Shown here: positions 25,758 to 34,307 of the stretch, piece by piece
Layout of the letters: the number at the start of each line of letters is the position of its first letter
Numbering within the stretch: position 1 is the stretch's first letter
NCBI RefSeq assembly: GCF_004519315.1
Contig: NZ_SOZE01000023.1
Coordinates: 1 to 64,000, forward strand
From: Mucilaginibacter psychrotolerans
GTDB lineage: Bacteria > Bacteroidota > Bacteroidia > Sphingobacteriales > Sphingobacteriaceae
Direction: 5' to 3'
DNA: 64,000 nt
Notes under the pieces: generated by a model
Database searches by the model: none
What the model saw: only the letters and a program-made list of their open reading frames with translations
What the model was told of the DNA's origin: nothing
Program-made: the position numbers and the translations under genes

Positions 25758-26503
25758 TGGACAATAATTTAACCGACAGGGCTTTTTGGAAATCGTTTTG
25801 GGAATCGAGAATCGGGCTTATCTTTAAGCTGAAGCCTAATTACGTCTTCGGCGATATACTGGGCAAAATCATTGCCGAAAAGGGCGCTAAAACCGGCATC
25901 GAACTCGGTGGTTTCCCGGGCTATTATGCTATCTATCTTAAAAAATATAAGGGGCTAAAAACCACCCTGCTCGATTATTTTATCCATCCGGGTTTGGTGA
26001 ACCAATTGCTTGAAGTAAACGATTTAAAACCCGGCGACATCGGCATAATAGAAGCCGACCTGTTCACTTACCAACCTGCCGAGAAATACGATTTGGTACT
26101 TTCCTTCGGGCTGATAGAGCATTTCAACGATACTAAATTCATTATTGGCGAACACCTGAAGTTTTTAAAACCCGGCGGCACGCTGTTTATCACCCTGCCC
26201 AATTTTAAAAGTGTGAACGGTTGGCTGCAGCGCAACTTCGATAAAGAAAACTACGATAAGCACAACATCGCCAGCATGGACCTCGCCCTGCTGAAAAGCA
26301 GCTGCGAAGCGCTAGGGCTAAAAAATGTAGAGGCTTATTATCACGGCAAATTCACGGTATGGCTGGAGAATAAATCTGAACAGAAAGCCATGGCCAAACT
26401 GCTGATGAAAACCATTTGGGTGGCGGGGAAGGTATTTACCAAAATTATCCCAGTGGAGAGCAAGGCGTTATCGCCTTATATTGTGGTGAAGGCGGAGGGG
26501 TAA
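25757..26503 (+). CDS. Class I SAM-dependent methyltransferase
   Basis: A 248-aa Rossmann methyltransferase. SAM-binding motif I is atypical (GIELGGFPGYYAIYL); motif II/III region: LLDYF...DIGIIEADLF, and DLVLSFGLIEHFND with LKPGGTLFITLPN. Starts on the last base of the acetyltransferase gene, so coupled. Substrate probably a sugar or lipid-linked intermediate, from context. Confidence 0.83.
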   Translation: MDNNLTDRAFWKSFWESRIGLIFKLKPNYVFGDILGKIIAEKGAKTGIELGGFPGYYAIYLKKYKGLKTTLLDYFIHPGLVNQLLEVNDLKPGDIGIIEADLFTYQPAEKYDLVLSFGLIEHFNDTKFIIGEHLKFLKPGGTLFITLPNFKSVNGWLQRNFDKENYDKHNIASMDLALLKSSCEALGLKNVEAYYHGKFTVWLENKSEQKAMAKLLMKTIWVAGKVFTKIIPVESKALSPYIVVKAEG

Positions 26504-26527
26504 GCGTCCTTAAAACTTAACCACTTT

Positions 26528-26666
26528 GTCATTTCGAGCGAGCTGGGGCGGGGCTGTGTGGTGGGGCGACGAGAAATCTTGTTGTTTACTCAAAGTAGTG
26601 GAATTGCGTAGCGGCTTTGCATATCTAACAAGATTTCTCCCTCGCTATCGCTTGGTTCGAAATGAC
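26528..26666. repeat. GTCATTTCGAG palindromic element, copy 2
   Basis: Left arm GTCATTTCGAGCGAGC...GGCGACGAGAAATCTTGTT; right arm AACAAGATTTCTCCCTCGC...GGTTCGAAATGAC. Relative of 1245-1381, lying just beyond the ilvE terminator. Confidence 0.85.
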
Positions 26667-26681
26667 ATTGGGAAGGGATAC

Positions 26682-26710
26682 AAAAAAGCCCCGCAATTTC
26701 TTGCAGGGCT
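26682..26710 (-). terminator. Terminator of ilvE
   Basis: On the minus strand AGCCCTGCA / TGCGGGGCT stem followed by TTTTTTG, 24 nt after the ilvE stop. Confidence 0.8.
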
Positions 26711-26733
26711 CCTATTCTATCCTAAACTATAAG

Positions 26734-27798
26734 TTATACGATATAATTCCACCCGTGTGTATCGGCAGTACGGCCATATTTAATGGCATCGAGTGTATCG
26801 AAAACGCGGTTAGAGAACGCCCTTGTTTTTGGATCGCTCAGGAAGTATTCTTCGCCATTGTAACTGAATGAACCAACCGGGGCGATGGTAGCTGCAGTGC
26901 CTGCGCCGAATGCATCGGTCAGTTTGCCGCTTTTGGCACCTTCGATAATTTCTGCTACCGAAACCTTGCGCTCCTCAACCGGGATGCCCCACTCTTTAGC
27001 CAAAGCAATAACCGTATCGCGGGTTACGCCATCCAAAATGGTGTCTTTTGCTTCGGCAGTTATCAGCGTACCATCTAACAGGAACATCGCGTTAGCGGCA
27101 CCCATTTCTTCTATATAGGCATGCTCTTTAGCATCGGTCCATATCAATTGGTCAAAGCCTTCTTCGGCAGCTTTGCGGCCGGGAAGCATAGATGCGCCGT
27201 AGTTACCGGCTGCTTTGGCATAGCCCATACCACCTTCGGCAGCGCGGGTGTAATGTGTTTCTATCTTTACGCGCAGTGCCTTTGAAAAGTAAGGGCCAAC
27301 GGGGCCTAGTATCACTACAAATTTATAAGTAGCCGATGGTGTTACGCCCAGGTATGGGTCGGTAGCGAACATAAACGGCCTGATGTAAAGCGCGTGGTTG
27401 GCTTTCGTGGGTATCCACTCGCGGTCCAAATCTACCACGGCGGCAATGCTTTGTATAAATATGTCTTCGGGCAGCGTTGGCATGCAAAGGCGCTCGGCCG
27501 ATTTGTTGAAACGGATAGCGTTTTTTTCGGGGCGAAAAATGCTGACCGTACCATCGGCATGCTTATAAGCCTTAATCCCTTCAAAAAATGCCTGGCCATA
27601 ATGCAGGGCCGAAATAGCCGGGCTCATGGCAATGGGGCCGTAAGGTAAAATCTCAAAGTTTTTCCATTCGCCATCTGCATAATCGGCCACAAACATGTGG
27701 TCGGAGAAGGTGCGCCCAAAGGGAAGATTGTCAAAATCGGTTTCCTGTAACCGGGAGTGCGCTGTTTTTGTAAGTTTAAAGTCCAAAGTGTCTGTCAT
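26734..27798 (-). CDS. ilvE: Branched-chain amino acid aminotransferase
   Basis: Fold-type IV PLP enzyme interconverting Leu/Ile/Val and their keto acids with glutamate. Length (354 aa) and motifs fit the eukaryote-like BCAT group: HYGQAFFEGIKAYK, YIRPFMFATDPYLGV, Lys195 in AKAAGNYGAS as the Schiff-base lysine, WTDAKEHAYIEEMGAANAMF and FGAGTAATIAPV. Monocistronic with its own terminator. Confidence 0.95.
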   Translation of the reverse strand: MTDTLDFKLTKTAHSRLQETDFDNLPFGRTFSDHMFVADYADGEWKNFEILPYGPIAMSPAISALHYGQAFFEGIKAYKHADGTVSIFRPEKNAIRFNKSAERLCMPTLPEDIFIQSIAAVVDLDREWIPTKANHALYIRPFMFATDPYLGVTPSATYKFVVILGPVGPYFSKALRVKIETHYTRAAEGGMGYAKAAGNYGASMLPGRKAAEEGFDQLIWTDAKEHAYIEEMGAANAMFLLDGTLITAEAKDTILDGVTRDTVIALAKEWGIPVEERKVSVAEIIEGAKSGKLTDAFGAGTAATIAPVGSFSYNGEEYFLSDPKTRAFSNRVFDTLDAIKYGRTADTHGWNYIV

Positions 27799-27903
27799 GA
27801 CGGTACGTGTTAATCGAAAAATGGCAAGTTAAAAATTTTTCGTTGCACTTTTTACTTTTTCTATTATATAAAGTTATCTTAGTAAGCTTAAATCCTAAAT
27901 TCT

Positions 27904-28362
27904 ATGTCCAAATACGAATTGACTACCGAAGGCCGCACCAAATTAAAAAAGTTGTGGACCATTACGATGTTAGGCTCATACGCTGCCATAGTTGGCATTT
28001 TTGCGTATAACCTGCTTTACCGAAGCGGCGAGATACGAGATGTATCGATATTCGCTATTATTATTATTTTACTGGTAACCGGCTTTTTTTACGGCCGCCG
28101 CAAGTACTTTTCTGGCGTGGATGACACCAAACTGTTGGTAGACGATGACAAAATTACCCTGCACGGCCTTAACCAACCCGATGTGGCCATTGCGTTCGAG
28201 AACATAAGCCAGGTAAAACCATCCAAGCAAGGCATTTACCTCATCAACAAGTTCCCGTCTAAAAAATCGCTCTTCGTGATGAACAAATTCGAAGGTTTTG
28301 CCGAACTCGAGAAGTTGATAGCTGATAGGATGAAGGAATATAGCATGCTGACGGCAAGCTAA
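27904..28362 (+). CDS. Membrane protein with PH-like cytoplasmic domain, unknown
   Basis: A 152-aa protein with a basic N-terminus and two membrane spans (about residues 20-40 and 50-65), then a strand-rich segment (TKLLVDDDKITLHGL, FENISQVKPSKQGIYLIN) and a closing amphipathic helix. The last part looks like a bacterial PH-like domain. No family assigned. Divergent from ilvE. Confidence 0.6.
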   Translation: MSKYELTTEGRTKLKKLWTITMLGSYAAIVGIFAYNLLYRSGEIRDVSIFAIIIILLVTGFFYGRRKYFSGVDDTKLLVDDDKITLHGLNQPDVAIAFENISQVKPSKQGIYLINKFPSKKSLFVMNKFEGFAELEKLIADRMKEYSMLTAS

Positions 28363-28442
28363 ACCGGAGCGTTATACATCCGCTTTTTCGGTACGCGCAC
28401 CGCCATCAAATTTTTGCTTTAATCACAAACAGCTTACCACAA

Positions 28443-28538
28443 CGTCATTGCGAGGCACGAAGCAATCTCCCGGCAAGCAGGTCGGATTAGCAAAGCTCTC
28501 TGTCCTACGTATAGATTGCTTCGTTCCTCGCAATGACG
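28443..28538. repeat. CGTCATTGCGAGG palindromic element A3
   Basis: Arms CGTCATTGCGAGGCACGAAG... and ...CTTCGTTCCTCGCAATGACG, about 27 bp with small mismatches, around a 42-nt centre. Between convergent genes. Confidence 0.88.
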
Positions 28539-28645
28539 CGGTGGAGATTGATGCAAAGCGACTTAGCAAAGTGGCGACTTTTATGATGGGGTGCTGATAA
28601 AATTTCAGCATGACGTTATTGATATTTATCTAGAACACCGCCGAC

Positions 28646-29599
28646 CTATAACCCGCTCACCACTTTATCTACCCAACCTTTTCCCCAGTTTTCCAATTCC
28701 TCTGCCGACCATAGCGAAGGATAGAACACCCTTTTTTGGAAACGCGGAGGCAAGTACTTTTGCCAGTTAGTACCGCCGGTAGCCTTTATCTCTTCGGGTT
28801 CGCGATTTAAGTAGCGTACGGCAGATTTATAGTGCGATAGCGGCCAGTTTACATTTACGTTGATATCCAACTGCCTCAGCTGTTCGACTAATGCCGTGGT
28901 GTCATCGCCTTGTGCGGTGAGTTGTTTGTATAAATGATAAAAATTGGTAGCGGTAACACTTTTGCCCAGTTCGATGAATGTTTTGGCGTATTTCTTCTCG
29001 AACTGCTTCAGCGTAAGCGTTTTTTTGCCGGTAGAGAGTTCCGTAGCGCCGAATTTCCAGTAAATCTGCTCGAATTGTTCTTCGATGGATGCGTTACCCA
29101 ATTGCTCGCGCTGGTCCTTAGCCACCAGATTGATGAAATCGGTAGCGTAAATCTCTATCATGCGGTATTGCCCGCTCTGGAAACCGCTTGCCGGCAGCAA
29201 CGACATCCGGAATTGCAAAAACTGCTCCTTCTCCATCCCATCAACCATTATCTCGAAGGAATTGGTGAGCGCCTCAAAGTACCGGTTGATGCGCTGCACG
29301 CGCGCGGTAAAGAAAGCTGCGGTAAGCGGCTGTGCGGCGGCAATTTGCTTGCACTCGTGCAGGCTCAGCTTAAAATACAACTCGGTAATTTGGTGGTACA
29401 TAATGAAGATCTCTTCATCCGGGAAAGGCGTTTTAGGGCTTTGCAGGCTCAGCAAGGTATCCAGGTGGATATAATCCCAATAGGTAAGAAAATCGGCGTG
29501 CAGCAAGCCATCCAGGTAACTGCTCATATCCTGCCCCATGGCTTCGTACTTTTCTTGCAACAGGGCTAATTTTTTTTCTATTTCCGGGGAGATGCTCAT
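28646..29599 (-). CDS. Tryptophan 2,3-dioxygenase family protein
   Basis: Heme dioxygenase opening the indole ring of L-tryptophan to N-formylkynurenine. Conserved sites found by eye: YWDYIHLDTLLSLQ; distal-site region FIMYHQITELYFKL with the His equivalent to human His76; RMSLLPASGFQSGQYR; and WPLSHYKSAVRYL with the His equivalent to human heme ligand His328, followed by ATGGTNWQKYL. ATG 29599 chosen (317 aa); an upstream TTG is unlikely. A -33/-7 promoter ends 6 nt before the ATG. No other kynurenine-pathway gene is in the window. Confidence 0.88.
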   Translation of the reverse strand: MSISPEIEKKLALLQEKYEAMGQDMSSYLDGLLHADFLTYWDYIHLDTLLSLQSPKTPFPDEEIFIMYHQITELYFKLSLHECKQIAAAQPLTAAFFTARVQRINRYFEALTNSFEIMVDGMEKEQFLQFRMSLLPASGFQSGQYRMIEIYATDFINLVAKDQREQLGNASIEEQFEQIYWKFGATELSTGKKTLTLKQFEKKYAKTFIELGKSVTATNFYHLYKQLTAQGDDTTALVEQLRQLDINVNVNWPLSHYKSAVRYLNREPEEIKATGGTNWQKYLPPRFQKRVFYPSLWSAEELENWGKGWVDKVVSGL

Positions 29600-29605
29600 T
29601 AGAGG

Positions 29606-29636
29606 CAAAAATAGATTTTAGATACGAGATATTCAA
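29606..29636 (-). promoter_or_regulatory. -33 TTG and -7 TATTTTTG of the tryptophan dioxygenase gene
   Basis: On the minus strand TTG, then 20 nt, then TATTTTTG, the best full match to the Bacteroidetes promoter in the window. The ATG follows 6 nt after the -7 element. Confidence 0.65.
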
Positions 29637-29734
29637 TTTCGGCGCTCGGATGTTCGATTTCGGATTTTAAAATTGGATTGGGGATGACCGAATCGCAATA
29701 AACCGGAAAATATCAAATCCCGCGTCCGAAATAA
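29637..29734. repeat. Stutter sequence (word TTCGGAT/CGAAAT)
   Basis: Words TTTCGGCGCTCGGATGTTCG and ATTTCGGATTTT, then CCGAATCGC and GTCCGAAATAATTAA on the other side. Loosely self-complementary across the gap between two minus-strand genes. Confidence 0.45.
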
Positions 29735-30289
29735 TTAATCTTTATATGGAGCGATGCTGTCCACTTTAGCTATCCTGTCTCCTATTACATCACCCATGTT
29801 TTTAAAATACCAGGGGGCATAGTCACTGTCGAGCGCATAGCTGTATGTATTACCCCGGTAAGTAAAGCCAAGCGTAAGTGCGCCGCCGTCTGAGCAGTCG
29901 GGGCAGCCAAAGTTTTTGGGGTGCAGGATCATCGCCAATGGCACTTCGAACTTCAATTTCCTGAAATCACCCTTGGTTACGATATGCTCCTTTTTACGGG
30001 TAACGTTGTTAAAACGGTCTACCACTAAGCTATCAGCAGTTATGATATAATTTACTTCGCAGGTGCCGTAGCACTCGCCCGCAAAATAACCTACTGATTG
30101 TTTTTGCGGATATATTTTTATGAGTGCCCCGCAATAGCACGCCACTCCACCCAGCAACGCCAATATAAAAACAACTTTGACGAACATTGGTACCCTGATG
30201 GACTTAGGCATCCACGCAGGCAATTTCATCCGCATCCGCTTTGCGACACTTTTCCAGCTGATATTTACAGAATCTTCGGCAATTCCCAT
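29735..30289 (-). CDS. Membrane-anchored protein, unknown
   Basis: A 184-aa protein with a basic N-terminal region and one membrane span at about residues 35-60, the rest predicted outside. CYGTCEVNYIITADS resembles the CfGxCPvY motif of DUF6438-type proteins; a second Cys pair occurs in FGCPDCSDGG. No firm family. Flanked by stutter repeats on both sides. Confidence 0.55.
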   Translation of the reverse strand: MGIAEDSVNISWKSVAKRMRMKLPAWMPKSIRVPMFVKVVFILALLGGVACYCGALIKIYPQKQSVGYFAGECYGTCEVNYIITADSLVVDRFNNVTRKKEHIVTKGDFRKLKFEVPLAMILHPKNFGCPDCSDGGALTLGFTYRGNTYSYALDSDYAPWYFKNMGDVIGDRIAKVDSIAPYKD

Positions 30290-30339
30290 TTCCTATTAAT
30301 ATCGTTCCGTTCAAATAAGTAACCCGGCAAAACCCGAAT

Positions 30340-30400
30340 TCAAAGGAATCGTCCTAAAATAAATCCGAAATCCCAAATCCCACATCCGAAATAATGATAT
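30340..30400. repeat. Stutter repeat (word AATCC(G)AAATCC)
   Basis: AAATCCGAAATCCCAAATCC followed by CACATCCGAAATAATG: a word of about 8-9 nt repeated four times upstream of the unknown membrane protein. Confidence 0.5.
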
Positions 30401-30496
30401 ATTTGCAGGGCAAGGCGATGGTGCTCCGCCTAATTGAACCGCTGCAAAGCTGATGGCGCCTACTCAAATATTTTTATATTTATTTGCATGTAGGCT

Positions 30497-31834
30497 ATGT
30501 TCAAAAAAATCTCTTCCACGCTTTTCAATCTCTTAAAATATATTGCCCGTTGGGCGGCAATGGTAACGCCTGTAGCTATTGCCATAGGCAGTATGGTCGC
30601 CCTGTTTTTATGGCTGCTTAATTGGGCCATACAATTCAGGTTTGGGCATACCTGGCTGTTGTTTCTGCTACCGCTGGCAGGCGTGGCTATCAATTTGCTG
30701 TACAAATGGTACGGGCAATCGGCAGAGCGTGGTAATAACCTTATCATTGATGAGATACACCAGCCCGGCGCAGGCGTGCCAAAGCGCATGGCTCCGCTTA
30801 TATTAATCACCACCGTAATTACCCACTTGTTTGGCGGCTCGGCAGGGCGCGAGGGCACGGCGGTACAGATAGGTGGCAGTTTGGCCAACCTTTTTGCCGG
30901 CTGGTTTAAGTTGGATGAGGCGGATAAAAAAACAATACTCACCGCAGGTGTTGCTGCGGGTTTTGGCGCAGTATTCGGCACGCCCGTAACGGGTGCCATC
31001 TTCGCGCTGGAGGTGATAGCTGTTAGCCGTATGGATTACAAGCTTCTTTTTCCTTGCCTGGTCGCGGGCTTCGTCGGCGATATTACCGTTGCGGCCTGGG
31101 GCATTAAGCATACGGCTTATCACGTAGATATCGTTGATACGGGTCAGGTTATCTATGGGCAGCATTTGCCGCTAAGCCTGTTGTTACTTGCCAAAGTAGT
31201 AGCAGCGGCCATTGCGTTCGGTGCGGCAAGCATGGCATTTGCGCAGGCTACGCACGTGGTAAAAGCTATTTCGCTTAAATGGATAAAAACTACCTGGTTG
31301 ATACCCGTTATAGGCGGGTTGATCATCATCGGCCTTACCTATCTGCTTGGCCGACCCGATTATTTAAGCCTGGGCGTAGCGGCCGAGCATCCGGGGGCGG
31401 TAACCATTGTATCGGCATTCCAGCATGACGGGTCGTTCGCGTTCAGCTGGTTATGGAAGCTTATCTATACGGCCATTACTTTGGGTACCGGTTTTAAAGG
31501 TGGGGAGGTTACGCCATTGTTCTATATTGGTGCCACCCTTGGCAACACGCTTGCAGAACTGATGAACGCGCCGGTTGGGCTGTTTGCGGCACTGGGCTTT
31601 ATCGCAGTATTTGCAGGGGCAACCAACACCCCGCTCGCCTGCACGCTAATGGGTATAGAACTTTTTGGCGGGCACTATGCTTTGCTGTTTGCAGTGGCTT
31701 GCTTTATTGCGTACCTATTTAGTGGCGAAGGCGGCATCTATTCCGCCCAGCGTGCTGCCAGCAATAAGCTGCACGCGCAGAAAGCCGTAAAGCCCGGATA
31801 CCTGCATCGCATGTTTAACAGGTATAAATTATAG
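30497..31834 (+). CDS. ClC-family anion channel/transporter, GREGT type
   Basis: A 445-aa polytopic ClC protein. Filter motifs are variant: GAGVP (residues 91-95) in place of GSGIP, GREGT (117-121, with the gating Glu119) in place of GREGP, and GFKGGEVTP in place of GxFxP. The GREGT form and loss of the central Ser recall the fluoride-exporting CLC-F branch, but this was not tested. No CBS domains. A universal stress protein gene follows 55 nt later. Confidence 0.87.
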   Translation: MFKKISSTLFNLLKYIARWAAMVTPVAIAIGSMVALFLWLLNWAIQFRFGHTWLLFLLPLAGVAINLLYKWYGQSAERGNNLIIDEIHQPGAGVPKRMAPLILITTVITHLFGGSAGREGTAVQIGGSLANLFAGWFKLDEADKKTILTAGVAAGFGAVFGTPVTGAIFALEVIAVSRMDYKLLFPCLVAGFVGDITVAAWGIKHTAYHVDIVDTGQVIYGQHLPLSLLLLAKVVAAAIAFGAASMAFAQATHVVKAISLKWIKTTWLIPVIGGLIIIGLTYLLGRPDYLSLGVAAEHPGAVTIVSAFQHDGSFAFSWLWKLIYTAITLGTGFKGGEVTPLFYIGATLGNTLAELMNAPVGLFAALGFIAVFAGATNTPLACTLMGIELFGGHYALLFAVACFIAYLFSGEGGIYSAQRAASNKLHAQKAVKPGYLHRMFNRYKL

Positions 31835-31889
31835 ACAACAAAAACATATTGCATCAGTATTGTTATATTAGACGCAAATACATCATACC

Positions 31890-32354
31890 ATGCAAATCAG
31901 CAGAATACTCATCGGGATAGACGACAGCAAGTTTGCCGATAACGCCGCGGCTTACGGTTTTAGCCTCGCTCAAAAATTTAACGCACATGTTGGCCTGGTG
32001 CATATAGTTGAGCCAATAGTGTCACCTATCAACACCAATGATAGCATTACCGGTTTGCCCTTTGGCGATACAGGCATCAACGAGGTAGAAATGCTCGCCG
32101 TACAGGAAAACATCGGCGAAAACCTGGTTGAGCGCACCATAAAAAAATATGCAGGCGATTTGGAGGTTACCCATTTTAGCGAATATGGTGCTACAGCTGA
32201 TGGCATACTGCATTGCAGTAAAGAGTTCAAGGCCGACCTTATTGTGGTAGGTACGCACAGCCGTAGTGGCTTCGATCGCTTACTTATGGGCAGCGTAGCC
32301 GAAAGCGTAGTACGCCACGCAGAAGTGCCGGTGCTGGTGGTACCGTTTCAGTAG
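31890..32354 (+). CDS. Universal stress protein
   Basis: A 154-aa UspA fold. N-terminal SRILIGIDDSKFADNAA, and the ATP-binding VVGTHSRSGFDRLLMGSVAE (G-2x-G-9x-G-S). Probably a nucleotide-binding stress sensor. It follows the ClC gene and may be cotranscribed. Confidence 0.92.
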   Translation: MQISRILIGIDDSKFADNAAAYGFSLAQKFNAHVGLVHIVEPIVSPINTNDSITGLPFGDTGINEVEMLAVQENIGENLVERTIKKYAGDLEVTHFSEYGATADGILHCSKEFKADLIVVGTHSRSGFDRLLMGSVAESVVRHAEVPVLVVPFQ

Positions 32355-32359
32355 GGAAG

Positions 32360-32454
32360 TAATATTGAACACCGAATTCCGAATAATTAATTTCGAAGTG
32401 CATTTTTACTTCATCATTGGCTATTCGGGGTTCATCATTCGATATTCAAACAAC
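32360..32454. repeat. Stutter palindrome (word GAATTCCGAATAA)
   Basis: ACACCGAATTCCGAATAATT and a loosely complementary GGCTATTCGGGG/ATTCGATATTC pair, with GAAGTGC...ACTTC inside. Between two convergent genes, so could end transcripts from both sides. Confidence 0.45.
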
Positions 32455-33744
32455 TTAATACAGCAGCCTAAACTTTATCGTGTTTTCTATAGCTTTCAGC
32501 TCGTTTAGTACGCCGGTTTCGTAGCCGGTATTTACATCGGTAATTACGTAGCCTATTTGGCTGTTGGTTACCAAAAACTCGCCCACGATATTAATGTTGT
32601 GGCGGGCAAACACCTCATTTATCTTGGCCAGTATGCCGGGCACGTTCTTGTGGATGTGTATCAACCGGTGCGCATTGTTATTACGTGGCGGTTGCAGATC
32701 GGGGAAGTTGCAGCTCATGTGCGTGCGCCCCTCGTTCATGAACGCGATAACTCTTTTGGGGATAAAATCTGAATTGCGGGGGTTATCCTTCGGATCATCA
32801 AAGATGATGATACCGGCATCGCAAGCCGCTTCAGACAGTTTGCGGCCTATCCTGCCGAAACAGCCTATAACTTTCAGGCGGCCCGCATTCTGTATTTGCT
32901 CTGGCGTGGGCTGGTTGGCTTCGTCGCAAAACAATACGCCGGCTTCTTCCAGGTATTTCTCTTCTATCGTATCCTTGTGGCGCAGGTTGTAGCCTTCGCG
33001 TTTCATCTGCCCAAGGGCTTCATCGTCTATATCACCTACCACCAAACATTTGATACGGTTTTTGGGGTATGATATGGCACGTGGCAATTTGTTGATGTAC
33101 AGAAACTCATCAAAGCTGGGGGTAATATGATCGGCCTTTTCGGCTACGGATTTACGTTCGATATTTTCTGTAAAGGCAAAGAATTTTTTGATCATGCCCG
33201 ATTCCTTCAGCTGAAAATCGGAGTAGCCATCGCCTATGCCAAATATTTCGCCCTGCAGGTTAAGCTCTTTCAGAAGTTTCACCTTGCCACCTTCCTGCGA
33301 AAGCGGGTTATTGCGATCGTAACCTATAATATTGCCTTCCTCATCGAATACGAATGTGTTTGCATAGATATTCTCTTTTTTGATATGGTATTCGGTAACA
33401 ACCGGGATGATGAATTCTTTGAAGCCACCCGATACGATGAGTACTTCTTCCTGGTGGTCTTTAAAGAAAGCTGTGTTACGCGAAAAAGATACCGATACCT
33501 TTTTCTTAAGGTGGGTAATCAGCATCTTCAGATGGTCGCGGTTGGCGCAAAGCAGCTTTACCCTGGCTTGCAGACTCTCGGTAAACGAGAGTCGGCCCTC
33601 CATAGAAGCATTGGTAAGATCTTCTATCTGCTTGTAGATGGCTTCCCTATCGGGATGATTCTTGAGCGAGATACGGGCAAGCTCGTCTAAGGCTTCCACC
33701 TGTGTAAAGGTGCTATCGAAATCTATGATAAAATACTGATCCAT
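32455..33744 (-). CDS. Phosphoserine-phosphatase-like HAD domain fused to SerA remnant and ACT domain
   Basis: A 429-aa three-part protein. Residues 1-217 are a SerB-type HAD-IB phosphatase: D8/D10 in IIDFDSTFT, S105 in VSGGF, and GDGYSD (171-176). Residues about 228-345 resemble the outer, substrate-binding part of D-3-phosphoglycerate dehydrogenase (KVIGCFGRIGRKLSEAA, then MSCNFPDLQPP), but the NAD-binding core is missing. Residues about 358-429 are a SerA-like ACT domain (HRLIHIHKNVPGILAKINEV, IGYVITDV, FRLLY). It probably dephosphorylates phosphoserine under serine control. ATG 33744 preferred over GTG 33777. Confidence 0.85.
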   Translation of the reverse strand: MDQYFIIDFDSTFTQVEALDELARISLKNHPDREAIYKQIEDLTNASMEGRLSFTESLQARVKLLCANRDHLKMLITHLKKKVSVSFSRNTAFFKDHQEEVLIVSGGFKEFIIPVVTEYHIKKENIYANTFVFDEEGNIIGYDRNNPLSQEGGKVKLLKELNLQGEIFGIGDGYSDFQLKESGMIKKFFAFTENIERKSVAEKADHITPSFDEFLYINKLPRAISYPKNRIKCLVVGDIDDEALGQMKREGYNLRHKDTIEEKYLEEAGVLFCDEANQPTPEQIQNAGRLKVIGCFGRIGRKLSEAACDAGIIIFDDPKDNPRNSDFIPKRVIAFMNEGRTHMSCNFPDLQPPRNNNAHRLIHIHKNVPGILAKINEVFARHNINIVGEFLVTNSQIGYVITDVNTGYETGVLNELKAIENTIKFRLLY

Positions 33745-34010
33745 GTAAGGGTACAAATTGCTGCTGCAAATGTGCACATTTTTGGCAGAACAGCATCCCC
33801 GGATTTTTAAACAACAGGAGAGTTAGCAACATACGGGAGGTGTGCTCTGCTGGCGGCTTCGGCAAACGCCGGACAGCTTGTGCTTTCGTAACTAAGGGAT
33901 GAGGACTCTTTTTCTGGCCTGCGACACTTGTTTATTTGCCAGATATTGAACTTTAAGTTATTTTTATAACATATGCAACGCCGGACTGGGCCGGGGCATT
34001 CCCTATTACT

Positions 34011-34223
34011 ATGAAGAGAAAATTTTACATCGCCCTGTTGGTTACCATTATAGCAACTATAGCGTTCATCACCACCAATTTTACGCATTACTTCAATGGC
34101 AATAAAATTGCCGATTTCGTACGAGGATTTTCGGGTGGTTTGGCCTGCGGGGCGTTTATAGCAACCATCAGTTTCGGCGCAAGGTGGAAACGCGAGAAAG
34201 AAGCGCAGGCACCGACAGGATAG
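34011..34223 (+). CDS. Small two-span membrane protein
   Basis: A 70-aa protein with a basic start, two hydrophobic spans (residues about 5-22 and 41-58) and a charged tail KREKEAQAPTG. A terminator follows 20 nt after the stop, which supports a real gene. Function unknown. Confidence 0.6.
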   Translation: MKRKFYIALLVTIIATIAFITTNFTHYFNGNKIADFVRGFSGGLACGAFIATISFGARWKREKEAQAPTG

Positions 34224-34243
34224 CTCAGATCGCGAGGAACTAA

Positions 34244-34280
34244 AAAGGGATAAACTTTCTCAAGCCTATCCCTTTCTTGT
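34244..34280. terminator. Bidirectional terminator after the small membrane protein gene
   Basis: Stem AAAGGGATA / TATCCCTTT with a 14-nt loop and T-rich flank CTTGT; it also lies 28 nt beyond the stop codon of the convergent 142-aa gene. Confidence 0.65.
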
Positions 34281-34307
34281 ACCTGTTTCGCAACAGGGAC
34301 AATGTTG

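Noticed and set aside
28646..29599. Suspected loss of the heme-ligand histidine in the tryptophan dioxygenase
   Set aside because: I first aligned to the GGSSGYHYL region; the ligand His328 of the human enzyme is the earlier RYNHV histidine, which is matched by WPLSHYKS here, and His76 by FIMYHQ.
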